Shown here piece by piece: positions 24,250-36,087 of a stretch of DNA of 64,000 nucleotides. This stretch comes from Mytilus edulis (taxonomy: Eukaryota > Mollusca > Bivalvia > Mytilida > Mytilidae). The stretch lies in contig NC_092352.1 of the NCBI RefSeq assembly GCF_963676685.1, forward strand, positions 25,687,117 to 25,751,116. The letters are read 5' to 3'. A program made the translations under genes and the position numbers. Position 1 is the stretch's first letter, and each line of letters starts with the position of its first letter. The notes under the pieces are model-generated. The model worked only from the letters and a program-made list of their open reading frames with translations. It was not told the origin of the DNA and made no database searches.

Positions 24250-25987
24250 GACTTTGTATTATTAAGTAATCTGAAAAATACAATTTATAAAATTAAGAGA
24301 ATTTTTTCATTATTTCAGGTCTTTTTCATTTTAATTATCTGACATAACCTTACACAATTTACCTACTGCAGCTTAAAATTACTACATGTACAATAATATT
24401 TAGAAAATGTTATCAAAGAATAAATTTTAAATGTTGCTGTACTTCTATAACTTTAATGTGTCAAATATTTGTGTTCTTTCTATGAACTTGAACTGTGAAC
24501 AGGTGAATCATGGGCTCACTTAGGAGTCAAGGAGGTTTTAATACCAGGACAACTGGTGAAGTCTTTTTGGTTATTTTTGTTGTTGGCATGATGATATGTT
24601 TTGTTAATGAATACCCCTACATTTGTTCATTCATCCTTGTAATCTCTAAATACAATAATGTAATCCTGTTCTGTCCACTACTCTCCCATCATGGTGACAA
24701 TACTGTTTGTTCTATCAGTTTTCACTCAAAATATTTATGGAGAAAAATTAAATGCTGGCACACAAAACTTATCAGAGCAATCATAGAAAAAAAAATCTAT
24801 GCTACATGTATAAGAAATAAAATTGATATAAATTTAAATAAAAAATTTCATTTATACAGCACAAGAACAGACCATTTCAATTATTTTATAATACGAGTCA
24901 TGTCTGTTTAAAGATGGGAACAAACCCCATGTTTGGTGATTATACAAAGAATAATAACCTGTTGTAGGAAATTAAGCACAAACAGAGGAATATATTAAAT
25001 AAAAACAGACACTTTTTTAAAAGTTGCGAACATGAAGGCAGAATAAGAAGCACATGATTAAACCATATTTAAATTAAAAAAATCATAATTGGTTATGCCT
25101 GTTGAACCCAGTGAATTCATCATTAGTTTACAAGACATCACTGAACAATATGCCACTTCCTCGAATGTCTTTCTACCAGAAAAGATCATCAATTTCTTAA
25201 GCCTTTATGATGTCATTTGCCAGATAGAACTTAGAAGGCACAATTGTATCCCTGCCTAATTAAAAGTTCAAGCACTTTCGGAATCGCCATTCTGCAGGGT
25301 AGTCTGTTAATAATTGATGTTCTGTAAGTACAGGATTTTCATTTCCGTACAACTTTGGGAAGGTGACCAACTTGTTAAATTTCGAAAATATTTTGTGCAG
25401 TATAAATTATAACTATAAGATCAACATTTATTTGCCTCATCCCTCGATATATGTTGGAAGTGACAATCCCTACATTTCGGTTACTAACTTATCCCGGAAC
25501 AAACGCTTTTTTTCCTTATATTTTCTGTTATTGACATCAGAATGTTCTAGAAAATGCACCAAATTATGTGAAAGTAAACTATCCAACAAAATAAAAGTTA
25601 CTAAATCTGAAAATTAATTTCAAGATTAACTTTTAACAAAACAAGAGAAGACTTTATTAATCAATTTCAGTCAGTATGAAAATATTCTTTAGATATAATG
25701 ATATACCTTTACTAAAATAGTTTCATGGCAACACTACAAAATAATTTGTTTCATGGCAATAAACCTCAAAATTCTGTACAAGAATTTCTCCAAATCTGAC
25801 AATAAAGTGTTTCATAAGTTATGTCAAAGGATCAAGGATAATTTTCACAAAAAGGTTAAACATTCAAACGCTTACAAAATGTATATCAGAAAGTGAAAAT
25901 AATCACGGAAGCCATGTCTGAACACACGAGGAAAAATACCGGTTCATAATTTCACTGTAAAATATCAATTTTTTGATGTAAACTTAC

Positions 25988-26110
25988 CTCACGAATGGTG
26001 AATTTTTGGTGATATGTGAATAAAATATTTACAAATACATTAGAATACTAAATATATGAATCTTAAAATGATAAAATATTGGATTTGACGTCCGTAAAAA
26101 CTACGAAGAA
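25988..26110 (-). other. G3BP: Probable non-coding first exon of G3BP (5' UTR)
   Basis: On the minus strand a strong donor (GAG|GTAAGT, intron side at 25982-25987) lies 1.7 kb upstream of the start-codon exon. A matching acceptor (TATTTTTCAG, at 24271-24280) begins that exon 21 bp before the ATG. This suggests a spliced 5' UTR with the transcription start somewhere above 26.0 kb. The outer boundary given is arbitrary. Confidence 0.35.
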
Positions 26111-26119
26111 TTGCACATG

Positions 26120-26640
26120 CAGTGTGCGCAGTGAGTCCTAATTTTGTCAAAATTTGCGCACATAACGGGGACACCCTGTGTGCCAAATTGTATCCCCCAA
26201 ATCGGAATTACTGTGGTCAAAATTTCAATTTCTTCAAAGAACATACAATGTTTTTGTCATTTTAAACGTAAAATTTCTTTTAAATAAGAGTAGTCCACTT
26301 CTAATAACTCAAAAACGACCACCGAAGTCTTACCTTTAACCTTCAATGAGAATGCATTTCTTTGTTTCTCTGCTAATAAGGATCGGAATGGGCACATAAA
26401 AAACAAAATCAGATTTAAAAAACGGTTTACATAGTCCTGAATCAGGATATATGATAGTAACTCTTCTGGTTTTGTTATAAGGATCAAAGAACTGTCTGGT
26501 TTTTTTAAATTTCTGCAGTTAGGTTATTTTTGTTATTTCACTTTTTGGTACCGTGACAAATATCAGAGACATATTTTGTATGTCTCTTGAAAAGATGTTT
26601 TGGAACATTTTGAATAAATTAAGTAGACAAAAAAGTAATA
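26120..26640. other. Intergenic sequence, nothing recognised
   Basis: No gene is seen here. It probably includes the G3BP promoter toward its left edge, but no TATA box or initiator could be assigned. A repeat-derived retrotransposon begins just to the right. Confidence 0.35.
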
Positions 26641-26649
26641 ACAAAGAAA

Positions 26650-29110
26650 ATGAATCTGTACCACAAGAAGATTTCATCCAGTTTTATAACAAAATTGAAT
26701 AGCTGTGACATAAATCACAATAGTTTTCACTCTAAAATTATTAAAGATTTTGACTCTCTAAAAGAACAGTTTAATTTATCACATGTTACGGATGACTTAA
26801 CTCACTTGAGTTCAGAGATAACAATTGAAGAGATAGTAACAGCTATTCGTTTGAAAAAAAATGGCAAAAGCATATCAGCCGACATGATTTCCAATGAAAT
26901 GTTGAAAAATGCAATCCCTATTTTTTTAAATAAAACCACTTCATAAACTCTTTAATAGCATATTCGAATCTGGTCAACTTCCGAGATTATGGAATGAAAG
27001 CTTACTAGTCTTGTTCTCTTGCATAAGAAAGGGGACAAATTTGATCAGGGAACTATAGAGGTATATCTATTAGTTCCAACCTGGGTAAACTTTTTAATAA
27101 AGTTTTATATAAACCATGTAAACGTTTAGTAACATTTATGGATATCAAAAATTTAATAAGTAAAAATCAAATAGGTTTTAAAGAGAAAAGTCGTACAGCT
27201 GACCACATATTCACTCTTAAGACCATAACTGATCAATATAGACAAAAAAACTTGGAAATTTTTTGTTGCTGCCTTCATAGACTTAAAAAGGGCATTTGAT
27301 ACTGTATGGCGACTTAACAGTGGCGGATCCAGAACTTTTCCTAAAGGGGGGGGGGGGGCCGCTGACTGACCTAAGAGGGGGCCCGCTCCAGTCATGCTTC
27401 AATGATTCCCTATATAATCAACCAAATTTTTCCCACGAAAGGGGGGGCCCGGGCCCCCTGGATCCGCCTATGGACTAGGTTTATTTTCTAAACTCATAAA
27501 ACATAATATCCCCCAAAAAATGTTTAATGTTATTTATTCAATGTATACTGATACAGTATGTAGAATAAAATTCCCTAATGGTTTCAGTCCTCCATTCCTA
27601 CCAGAAAGGGATGTTAAACAAGGTGACGTATTGAGTCCCCTTCTTTTTAACTATTTTATAAATGAACTAGTAGGTAATCTTGATAACAAACATACGGATC
27701 CAGTTGCCATTGGAGATACCTCTTTGAACATTCTTTTATATGCAGATGATATTGTTTTACTATCTGAAAGCGAAGAGGGTCTACAAAAATCTCTTGATAT
27801 TTTACATGAATATTGTTCGTCATGGAAACTACAAGTTAATACTGATAAATAAAAAATTATGATATTTAATTCTAATGGCAAAACATTGTTAAACCATTTT
27901 ACTTATGATAATGCATATCTTGAAACGGTAACAAATTATTGTTACTTGGTTATTGTTTTAAAGTATAATGGCAATTTTTGCCTTGCTGTGAATACTCTCA
28001 TGGAAAAAGCCAGGAAGGCATATTATAAGATAAAGAAAACTATAGGTCTCAACAACCCATGTAGACTTCTTGAAAAATTGTTTGATTGTTTAGTTACTCC
28101 CATTCTTACATATTGTAGTGAAATTTGGGGGATGGATTCACATTTTAAAGACTCTGATCCCTTTGAAAAACTTCATGTTAAATTTATCAAAGACATATTA
28201 GGGGTTCACTGTAAGGCATCTAATGATGGATGTCGAGCCGAACTTAATAGAATTCCCTTGAATAATAAAATATTATATTCAATATTCAACTACCTGAACC
28301 ATATAATTTCTTCGGAAAATTCTTTGGCATATGATATATTCACTAAATCTGTAGATTCAAACCCTTGGGTCATAAAGGTCAAGAGTCTTTTGAATGGACT
28401 TGGAATGTCTTATATCACCAATAACTTTAATTATGTTAAAGGTAATTTAACTTCTATTAAACAAAGAATTAATGACCAATGTTTGCAAGTTCAAAATGCA
28501 AATATATTTGAATAAAAAAAGTTAGACTTTTTCAAGAGTGTCTACATAATGGACAGAAGACCACCCTATGTTGATATATTGAAAATCAGAAGTGACAGAG
28601 CTGCAATATGTAAGATCCGTATAAGCGCTCATATGCTGATGATTGAAAGAGGGAGACATTTAAATATTCCCAGAAATGAGAGATACTGCTCTGTATGTAA
28701 CTCTGGTCAAATTGAAAATGAAAACCATTTTCTTTTACATTGTGAAAAATACTCAACTAAAAGGGCCATATTTTATCAAAAGTTTCAAATATAATCGTTG
28801 ATTCTACAAAATTAAAAAAACATGAAAATAATATAATCTTTTTATTAAATAATAATTCATACACAATCCTAAAATTGACGTCCTCTTTCATTTCAGACAG
28901 TTTGAACCTGCGTAAAGCAGAACAAACTCCATAAAATTGTCAAAATGTCTAATTCATAATCATTGTTTATAATATTACATATTAATATACTCATTATTTG
29001 TAATACTTATTATGTTTGACCAACTATGTAATTGATATACCATGAGCCTTAACCATTTATTGTTGATGAGTTTGTGCTAATAAAATATTTGTATTTAATA
29101 TCTGTCAAAT
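26650..29110 (+). pseudogene. Degenerate non-LTR retrotransposon (reverse transcriptase), interrupted
   Basis: Broken reading frames cover an RT. A fingers region at 26650-26946 (EITIEEIVTAIRLKKNGKS) is followed by frameshifted sequence with GISISSNLGKLFN-like and KEKSRTADHIFTL-like motifs to 27310. After an inserted element, QGDVLSPLLFNYFINEL, then the catalytic YADDIVLLS near 27740. After a stop at 27850 the thumb and C-terminal region continue to 28515 (ILTYCSEIWG, ILGVHC), and after another stop a CxxC-H-C segment (ERYCSVCNSGQIENENHFLL) ends near 28790. Stops and frameshifts mean it is inactive. The element ends near 29100 in AATAAAATATTTGTATTT. No endonuclease domain was recognised at the left. 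The frames are described, not repaired. Confidence 0.8.
27318..27472. mobile_element. Short MITE-like element (family GGCGGATCCAG), copy 1
   Basis: Ends CAGTGGCGGATCCAG and CTGGATCCGCCTATG are inverted. The body has GGGCCCGCTCCAGTCATGCTTCA and CCAAATTTTTCCCAC-type words shared with the copy at 56188-56311. It interrupts the RT frame of the 26650-29110 retrotransposon just after the FDTVWR motif; downstream sequence resumes as LGLFSKL. Flanking GACTTA / GACTA may be a decayed duplication. Contains a 13-G run. Confidence 0.75.
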
Positions 29111-29129
29111 ATCAATGATTTACTCTTAG

Positions 29130-29360
29130 AGAGGGGACCGGGATATGACTTTTATCGGGACTACGGGATCGGGTATTTTTAAGCTCGGAATTTCGGGATT
29201 GACCCTTTCGGAATCCGGGATTATTTTTTTTTCGAATTTCGGGATGTCGGGATTAACTTGAATTATTTGAATTAGGGTCCTCGGGATTTTGTGTTTTAAA
29301 CCCAGGATTTCGGGATCGGGACCCCTCCCCCCCCCCCCCCCCCCCCCCCCCCCCCATTAT
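29130..29360. repeat. CGGGAT-rich block ending in a 29-C run
   Basis: About 200 bp with repeated TCGGGAT / TTTCGGGATT words spaced irregularly, running straight into a C homopolymer at 29327-29355. It looks like one end of a dispersed element, but no second copy is in this window. Confidence 0.45.
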
Positions 29361-29510
29361 ACATGTGCAGGACAAGAAATAAATTTTAAATTTAACTATT
29401 ATTACAATATCTATAGATATTATTAAAAGGAATGATGCAAGTACAACTAATATAAACATAGATCAATTAAGTTCAGATTCCAAGCCGGTTAATTCAGATC
29501 TAATCAGGTG

Positions 29511-29811
29511 TAAACAAGAATGTGTCCTCAGTACACGAATGCCCCACTCGCACTATCATTTTCCATGTTCAGTGAAATTGGAGTAAAAACTCTAATTTGG
29601 CATTAAAATTAAAAAGGTCATATCATAGGGAACATGTGTACTAAGTTTGAAGTCGATTGGACTTCAACTTCATCAAAAACTACCTTGACCAAAAACTTTA
29701 ACCTGAAGCGGGAAAGACGGACGAACAGACGGACGGACGGACGGACGAACGGACGCACAGACCAAAAAACATAATGCCCCTCTACTATCGTAGGTGGGGC
29801 ATAAAAATCAA
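29511..29811 (+). repeat. Family M2 dispersed repeat, copy 2
   Basis: Same ends and internal order as 19471-19755, with a longer internal GACG/GAACG minisatellite (29716-29755). Sequence identity with copy 1 is very high by eye, suggesting recent activity of the family. Confidence 0.75.
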
Positions 29812-29819
29812 ATGACACT

Positions 29820-31965
29820 CTTTTTTAGAGGAACAAATATTATGAAACCATATGATATTTTAGTTCCAGGAAAATATCTTATGAAGGTGGAATTAATATT
29901 ATGTAACTTTTGTTATCCATAGTTTTGTTCCAGGGGGAACAAGTATTATGCGGAACAAATATATGTTCACAGTTTCAGATGAAACGGCAATGAGTTGATT
30001 AAAGGATGACATCAAAAGATCAATGTAAGATAAAAAAAAAATCCACTTAAATCAAATATTATGAGTGATGGGGTCAGTGAAAAAAAAATATATCATGAAT
30101 TAAATAAAAGATCTAAATCACTCGGGCAAAAATAACATATATTCTCTATATATTGTTTAGTCCTCTGCTCCGTCGTATGGTACGTTATGCTCGCGCATGA
30201 AGGAGTGAGCTCCTTACGCAAACTGCTCTAACAGAGTCATTAGAAGAAAGATTAATGAAAGTACTGAAATACTGAACATCGGATGACTGCAAGTTCTTGT
30301 TGATGGTCACACTTGTCTAAAAAAAAAATCACATCTGTATACCTGAAAGTGAGGTATAATAAATTTTTTTAAAAATCTGAGACAAGTTCGTGCGTGCATT
30401 GATGATGAATAAATGACAGAGAATTCAATCTCACCGTTATAACTATTAAAGTTGTAGCGATACAAATAAGTATACTCTGGTTTGTTGTTATATATTATAT
30501 TAATATTTGTATACTAGTATAACAGTAAAACATGAATATATAATTTTCATCCATTTGTATATCATTCTTTTCTACTATTCTAATGATTGTGCAGTGCAAG
30601 TGAATGGTGCCACTCTTCTGTAATAATTCTTTATTTTAAATAGATCGCGGGATTTGAGTAGGCATTCATATTTCCCCCAAAACGTTCTTGAGATATTATT
30701 CCGCATGGTTAACAAATTTTTCTGTACGTGTGCATAGATATTAATGAATTTCTACTGATATATATATTTCGAACGACAGAACATTTTCATATTATTAATT
30801 TATGTCACAGTCTAAAAGAAATATTTTTATGAGAATTCATTGAAGAATTGAATTTATAACAAGCAATAAGGAATGCTATTTTGCATTCGATAATGTCATC
30901 GCGATTTTAAAATGATTTTATGATTTTATGAGGTTCTTTGAAAAGCTGAATCCATCTATGTATTAGATTTTGGTTTTTGGTTTTTGGGCTCCTTTATCAA
31001 GTGTGCAAGTATGTTTTTGCTAATTTATTACCTTTTGAATGTTTATGCATTATTATCTTTTTAAAACTGTGTTTTTTATATGTAAATGTAGAAGCCACAT
31101 GTAAAAATTTGTAATGTTAACCCTCTGAAAATAAAGAATTTATTATTAATTTTATGATAAGTAGTTCAGATATATGAGGTCGACCAAGACGAAGGGTGGG
31201 CAATTTATATTGATTGTGCAAAACGAGCGTATTTGATATGGTTTACCCTCGCAACAGGCAATCTGCGGACCCGTCTTTAAATGTTACCAATACAAAGTCG
31301 ACTTCAGAACAACAGTGACCAGCATGTCTCTCCTTTCTGTCACAAACAGACACATGCATATGTATAGTTCTATCATGGTACCCAAGACCGAGATGTAGGT
31401 CTCTGATATGAGTATGGTATACGTAACTGGATTTTTTTCAAGTTGACAACTCTAGGTAATTCTGCTTGTGATCAATCTAATTAAAAACCGATCTCTCATC
31501 GCTCCCGTTTTCTGATATAATGTCGCGTGGGCCTTGAACTTTGATAGTTTTTCTTCGCTTCGAAATTGCCACCCCGTGTCAAACATAGCCAACACCCCGC
31601 ATTTGGCGTTCTACACGGTGGTATTGTTACCAGGCGCGGACCTAGAATTTGATGTTAGGGGGCGCTCTTAAGAATTATGAGTTGTTGGACTATATTTTGA
31701 AGAGAAAAACATGTTTATTATTTGGTACATTTAAATGACATTTATTCGGGGAAAGAGGGAGGAGGCGCGTCTGAATTCGGGCCTGGCTATTTCCAAAAAC
31801 GGAACAACAAATCAACCCTATGTTAAAAGTTACCTGATTCTTGCTAAACATTTCTTCATTTCCATAATCTGCATCATTATGTCTTCATATGCATAATCTG
31901 CATTAAACTAGAGTCGAGCATATATGCAAGTGGTAATCAGCAAACAAAGAGATAAAAGCCACTAA
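29820..31965. other. Intergenic sequence; possible retrotransposon 3' end near 31.15 kb
   Basis: No gene recognised. The stretch 30930-31155 ends ATGTTAACCCTCTGAAAATA then AAGAATTTATTATTAATT, which resembles the 3' tail of a non-LTR retrotransposon, but no RT frame precedes it. The remainder is AT-rich with no clear structure. Confidence 0.3.
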
Positions 31966-31984
31966 AGGAACTGTGAAATATCAT

Positions 31985-32205
31985 AAGTCAACGCAAAACA
32001 GAACAACTACGGCAATCATGAATACGAAAAACCGAACAACTACGGCAATCATTTATACAAAAAAACGAACAACTACAGTAATCATTTATACAAAAAACCG
32101 AACAACTACGGCAATCATTTATACAAAAAAAAACCGAACAACTACGGCAATCATTTATACAAAATACCGAACAACTACGGCAATCATGAATACGAAAAAC
32201 GACGA
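31985..32205 (+). repeat. 33-bp tandem repeat with preserved reading frame
   Basis: Six units of roughly 33 bp (one is 36) built on CCGAACAACTACGGCAATCA and TTTATACAAAA. All spacer changes are multiples of three, so a frame from 31973 to 32224 reads as 11-residue repeats of the type NRTTTAIIYTK. The first and last units share ATGAATACG in place of TTTATAC. The opposite strand is also open across the array. No promoter, splice sites or domain, so I call it a repeat and not a gene. Confidence 0.7.
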
Positions 32206-32224
32206 AAAGACAAATAACCGCTAG

Positions 32225-33060
32225 TTCACGAAACACTAAGGTATTTTCGATTGCACTGAATTATTTTGATGGATAATGCTTTTGAAAAGCCAGCCTCACA
32301 TCAACTTTTGTTGGCATCGGAAAGTTTAAGAAAGAACAGTTTCTACGTATTTTTTACGATATATATATTTCCTACCCGTCAGGCGTGGAAAATCTAAATA
32401 AAAGGGGAAGCATATATGAACTAATTAAGAAATAACTGATGCAAGCTATATATTATATATATATACTTAATTGTAGTTTTAACATGGGAAGGCACGTAGA
32501 CACAAAGCGAAAGAAGCACATCATATTAAAATGTTATTTTAACATTGTATGAATAAGAACAAAAACGTATAAATAAGTTAAAAAACAAAGTTATGATATC
32601 AAAGAACATTAAAATTAAAACAAAACAAACAAAAAATAGAAAAGGATTTCCCTAAGCGACAGTTGAATTGAACCCCATAAAAAATAATCATTATGGGGTG
32701 GTTTTGCTGCTGGTTAACAATCAGCCTCGGACCCATAATATAAGAGTATGAACAACCCATGCACAGACGCGGATCACTGGCAATGATTTTCATAATGGAT
32801 GCCGGTAGTTAAAAATGTTCTTTAAAACACAAATTTCCGCGTCGAACCCCAGGATCCTAGTCCAATCCACTTACTTGTCACTCGGTGCTTCGTTTATGGT
32901 ATGATTTGAATGATACAAGTAATCTCAGGTTATTTTCTCTCTATGGGAATAAAACCCATAAAATACTTCAAGTTTGATATCAAAAGGAAACGCCGGGTAT
33001 ATTGAATTATCTACATGGGATAAGAACCCAGAATAGGCTGCTTAAAGCTCCCAAAATATC
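32225..33060. other. Intergenic sequence, nothing recognised
   Basis: AT-rich with an ATATAT tract near 32445-32465. No exon-like frame, inverted repeat or known repeat family was recognised. Confidence 0.35.
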
Positions 33061-33425
33061 TCAAACAAGAATGTGTCCATAGCACACGGATATCCGCACT
33101 ATCATTTTCTATGTTCAGTGGACCGTGAAAATGGGATAAAACTCTAATTTGGCCTCAAAATTGAAAGATCGTATCATAGGGAACATGTGTACTAAGTTTC
33201 AAGTTGATTGGACTTCAACTTCATCATTCAAAAACTACCTCAACCACTTTTCACGTGAAGCGAGACAGACGAACGAACGAACGGATGGACGAACAGGCGA
33301 ACGAACAGAGACTGAACGAACGAACAAACGAACGAACAGACGAACGAACAGACGGAAGAAGACGAACGAACGGACACACAGACCAGGAAAAATAATGCCG
33401 ATACTTGGGACATACAAATATAACT
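33061..33425 (+). repeat. Family M2 dispersed repeat, copy 3, expanded minisatellite
   Basis: Shares AACAAGAATGTGTCC, CACTATCATTTTCTATGTTC and the GATTGGACTTCAACTTCATC block with copies 1 and 2. The internal GAACGAACAGACGAACG minisatellite is expanded to about 120 bp, and the 3' end diverges after CACAGACCAGGAAAAATAAT. Several overlapping open frames (for example Arg/Thr-rich on one strand, Arg/Ser/Phe/Val-rich on the other) are minisatellite artefacts. Confidence 0.7.
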
Positions 33426-33778
33426 GAAACCAATATATGGTTGTTCACCTTGCATTAGGAATTAAGTTAAAATCCGTAATCTTACTAAATATATGTCTAT
33501 TTAACGAGAGTATTTACCTTACTAACATTATTAAAAAAAAACGCATGACTTGCGTACTACAATCGGTATTCAAAAATATACGTTTATATATTGCATCCAA
33601 CCTTATGATCGCTGGGTCTGCATGCACAATGCTCAATGAAACAACTCCCAATGTCATACACGTATGTTCCTTCTGCATTTGAAAGTTTGCATGTCATGAG
33701 TAATAATACCATTCCATGAAAGAACACGAGTTTTCAGAGCACTTTGGCCATGATGTGTTATGTTACTGAATATTCAAA

Positions 33779-34367
33779 GGAGTAGGTTCAGTAAGACCCC
33801 TTTTGGCCCAAAAATATAGCCGTTTTAGAAAATTGTGAAAATGTAATCTTTAAGCTATATTTTGGAAAGTAAACTGCTTCTGCTACATAAATATGAGCTG
33901 TTTTTGACAAAACAATGCAAAACTATCGCGTTCTTGCATCATTAAGTCATGCTAAATTACTGAAATCTTAAATTTTTTAGCATTTTGGTTAATTTTTAGA
34001 CGGTTTCCGTCTAAAATGAAAGTGGCCGCATTCGTGTTCATTCATAATATTGAAATGTTTAAGTTGTATTTGATGATAATACAAAACATATATAAAGGTT
34101 GAGGATGAACACGGATGCGGCCACTTTCATTTTTGACAAATACCATCTGAAAAGTGACGTTTTTTGGCATATTTGATAGATTTTTCAGATTTAAGCTTGA
34201 ATCAGAGCGTTTTAATGACCAAATCAATTAAAATCTTTCAACAACACTATTCGAATCAATTGAAATAGACACTTAAGTTTTTAAAAAGTGTCCAAAAACT
34301 TTCGTTAGATGAACCTGAAATTTGAGGCCAAAATCGGCCCTTACCGGACCGGACCGGACCTACTCCT
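33779..34367. mobile_element. Inverted-repeat element with second internal foldback
   Basis: Outer ends AGGAGTAGGTTCAGTAAG and ACCGGACCTACTCCT are inverted, with the right end carrying a CCGGA triplication. Inside, AATGAAAGTGGCCGCATTCG (from 34015) is mirrored by CGGATGCGGCCACTTTCATT (to 34132) around a loop of about 70 bp. No transposase frame and no clear target duplication. Confidence 0.6.
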
Positions 34368-34369
34368 TT

Positions 34370-35490
34370 CGTGTGCAATGTTTTGGTGGCATATCGGTTG
34401 TTTGTTTGTCTTTGTCTTTGTCTTCGTTTTTTTTTAGTTTTTTTTTTATTTCAATAGCAGTGTTCCCGCGTCTATGTTCTTCCAACTAGAATGACAATTC
34501 TCACCAAAAAGAAAACTTTACTAATATGTTTTAGAACATTTAAAAAAGACGAATGAAAAAAAACCTCTTCATTTTGTGAAACAATATATAGCATAAACAT
34601 CTTCCAATTTGGTCTAATCATAGTTTATTGACTTTGAATGTTCTGTATAGTTCATATGTTAACGTATTGCCAATTTTAATTTCAGCTTTTGCAATATACT
34701 ACCAAATAAACATAACGGCGAGACATATATCTGTGTCAAAAGTTCAAATGCCTTTAATAACATCTGACTCAAATTATTGATAAACCTCATATCTATAATA
34801 CATCGAATGTGTATATATTTTAAAGGTCATGCATGATTAAGTTCTTCGACAAATGTTTGCTTTTTGTGTACTGGAATTACATACTAACGTGTGTCCTCTG
34901 ATATGTTTTTTAAAGAACTTAATGTATGACATGTATGTCTCCCATCAACAAATATAATTGTCATATATATAGTGTGGTATGCAACTGTCAAGCACATGAT
35001 AGTAAGCTTGGGTCTTTGCTACAATTATATTCTGAGACAATTGCCTGTGGGTCAATACTTCTTCTTATTTGTTTGCAATGACGAAACAAAGCACTGGCTT
35101 GTACGTTTGGGGAAACTATTCTGTCATAATTATCTTTGTTACTGATTACACATATTGGTGATCAAACTGATCATCCGAAAAGGATTTCCTTACTAATTAT
35201 TAAACGAATTTGATAGTTTTAAATCTTAAATACATTTGTGGAAAGGTTTTTTTCTATGTGAATCTCCAGTCAGCGGCATTGTAGTTTAATCGGCTTTCTC
35301 TTTTTATTTTGTAATTTTGGCAAATAGCGATAAGGTGTACCGTATTATATCTCCCTCGGAGCTCCTATGCAGTCTTATTTTTTTCTATATTTCTGAGAAT
35401 ACTATGACAATTTGACTGGTCAGTACGGGAAGTGACCAATCTCTGTGTAATAGTAGTCTCTGATTTCAGATTTCATAAGTGATCACTAGT
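34370..35490. other. Intergenic sequence, nothing recognised
   Basis: AT-rich with a TTTGTCTTTG run near 34400. Possibly the decayed 5' part of the retrotransposon that follows, but no RT motif could be read. Confidence 0.3.
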
Positions 35491-35818
35491 ATCTGCTCGA
35501 GTTTATCTAGAGAGAAACTTTATCTCAAATTCTCAAAATTACACTGGGTGTATACCGGCACAAAAGAAGTGTAAATTTTGCTGTATTATCGGAACTGGGG
35601 CGTTTCCCCATACATTATGATATTGTAAAGTCAATTGTTAAATACTGGTAAAAATTTGAAAATCTTCAGTCTGAATTCAGCATGTTGAAGGATGCTTATA
35701 TATACAGCCAAGAGCTTCACAAATCTAACATAACTTCTTGGTTCTCATTTGTAAAGAAATTATAAGATTTTTTTAAAAATTGAAACATTTCGGACAATAT
35801 ATTTTTTTGAATATATCT

Positions 35819-36087
35819 ACAGCACATTTCATCAAGTGTGTAGCCAATGTTATATCTTTGGTTAGCTTGCTTGTTAGCTGAACCGTGAAGTCATTGTTAG
35901 ATCAGGTATACCACCCTCCTTTTGAAGTAGCATAGTCCAACAGACAGATATATTGGTTTTCTGTCAGACTAGTCTATTCTTAAAGTGGGGGTAGTTTACC
36001 TAACCTAACAATGACTTCACGGTTCAGCTAACAAGCAAGCTAACCAAAGATATTACCTTTAGCTACACACTCAATGAAATGCGCTGT
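35819..36087. mobile_element. MITE-like element with ~83-bp inverted arms
   Basis: Left arm ACAGCACATTTCATCAAGTG...GTTAG and right arm CTAAC...CATTGAATGAAATGCGCTGT-like sequence match over about 83 bp with few mismatches. The best block is TTGGTTAGCTTGCTTGTTAG / CTAACAAGCAAGCTAACCAA. The loop is about 100 bp. Inserted into a retrotransposon remnant. Confidence 0.8.

Noticed and set aside
24510..24911. 133-codon plus-strand frame in the 5' UTR intron of G3BP
   Set aside because: No domain, no splice context, antisense to a spliced gene and AT-rich.
30150..30250. Possible tRNA-like fold (GCTCCGTCGTATGGT region)
   Set aside because: No cloverleaf with A/B boxes could be drawn; only a short GGAG/CTCC hairpin is present.
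31631..31790. Possible third GGCGGATCCAG MITE copy (GGCGCGGACCTAGAA)
   Set aside because: Only the outermost words are loosely similar; the body and right end do not match the two clear copies.
33149..33455. Arg/Thr-rich and Phe/Val/Ser-rich frames on both strands
   Set aside because: Generated by the GAACGAACAGACG minisatellite inside a family M2 repeat.
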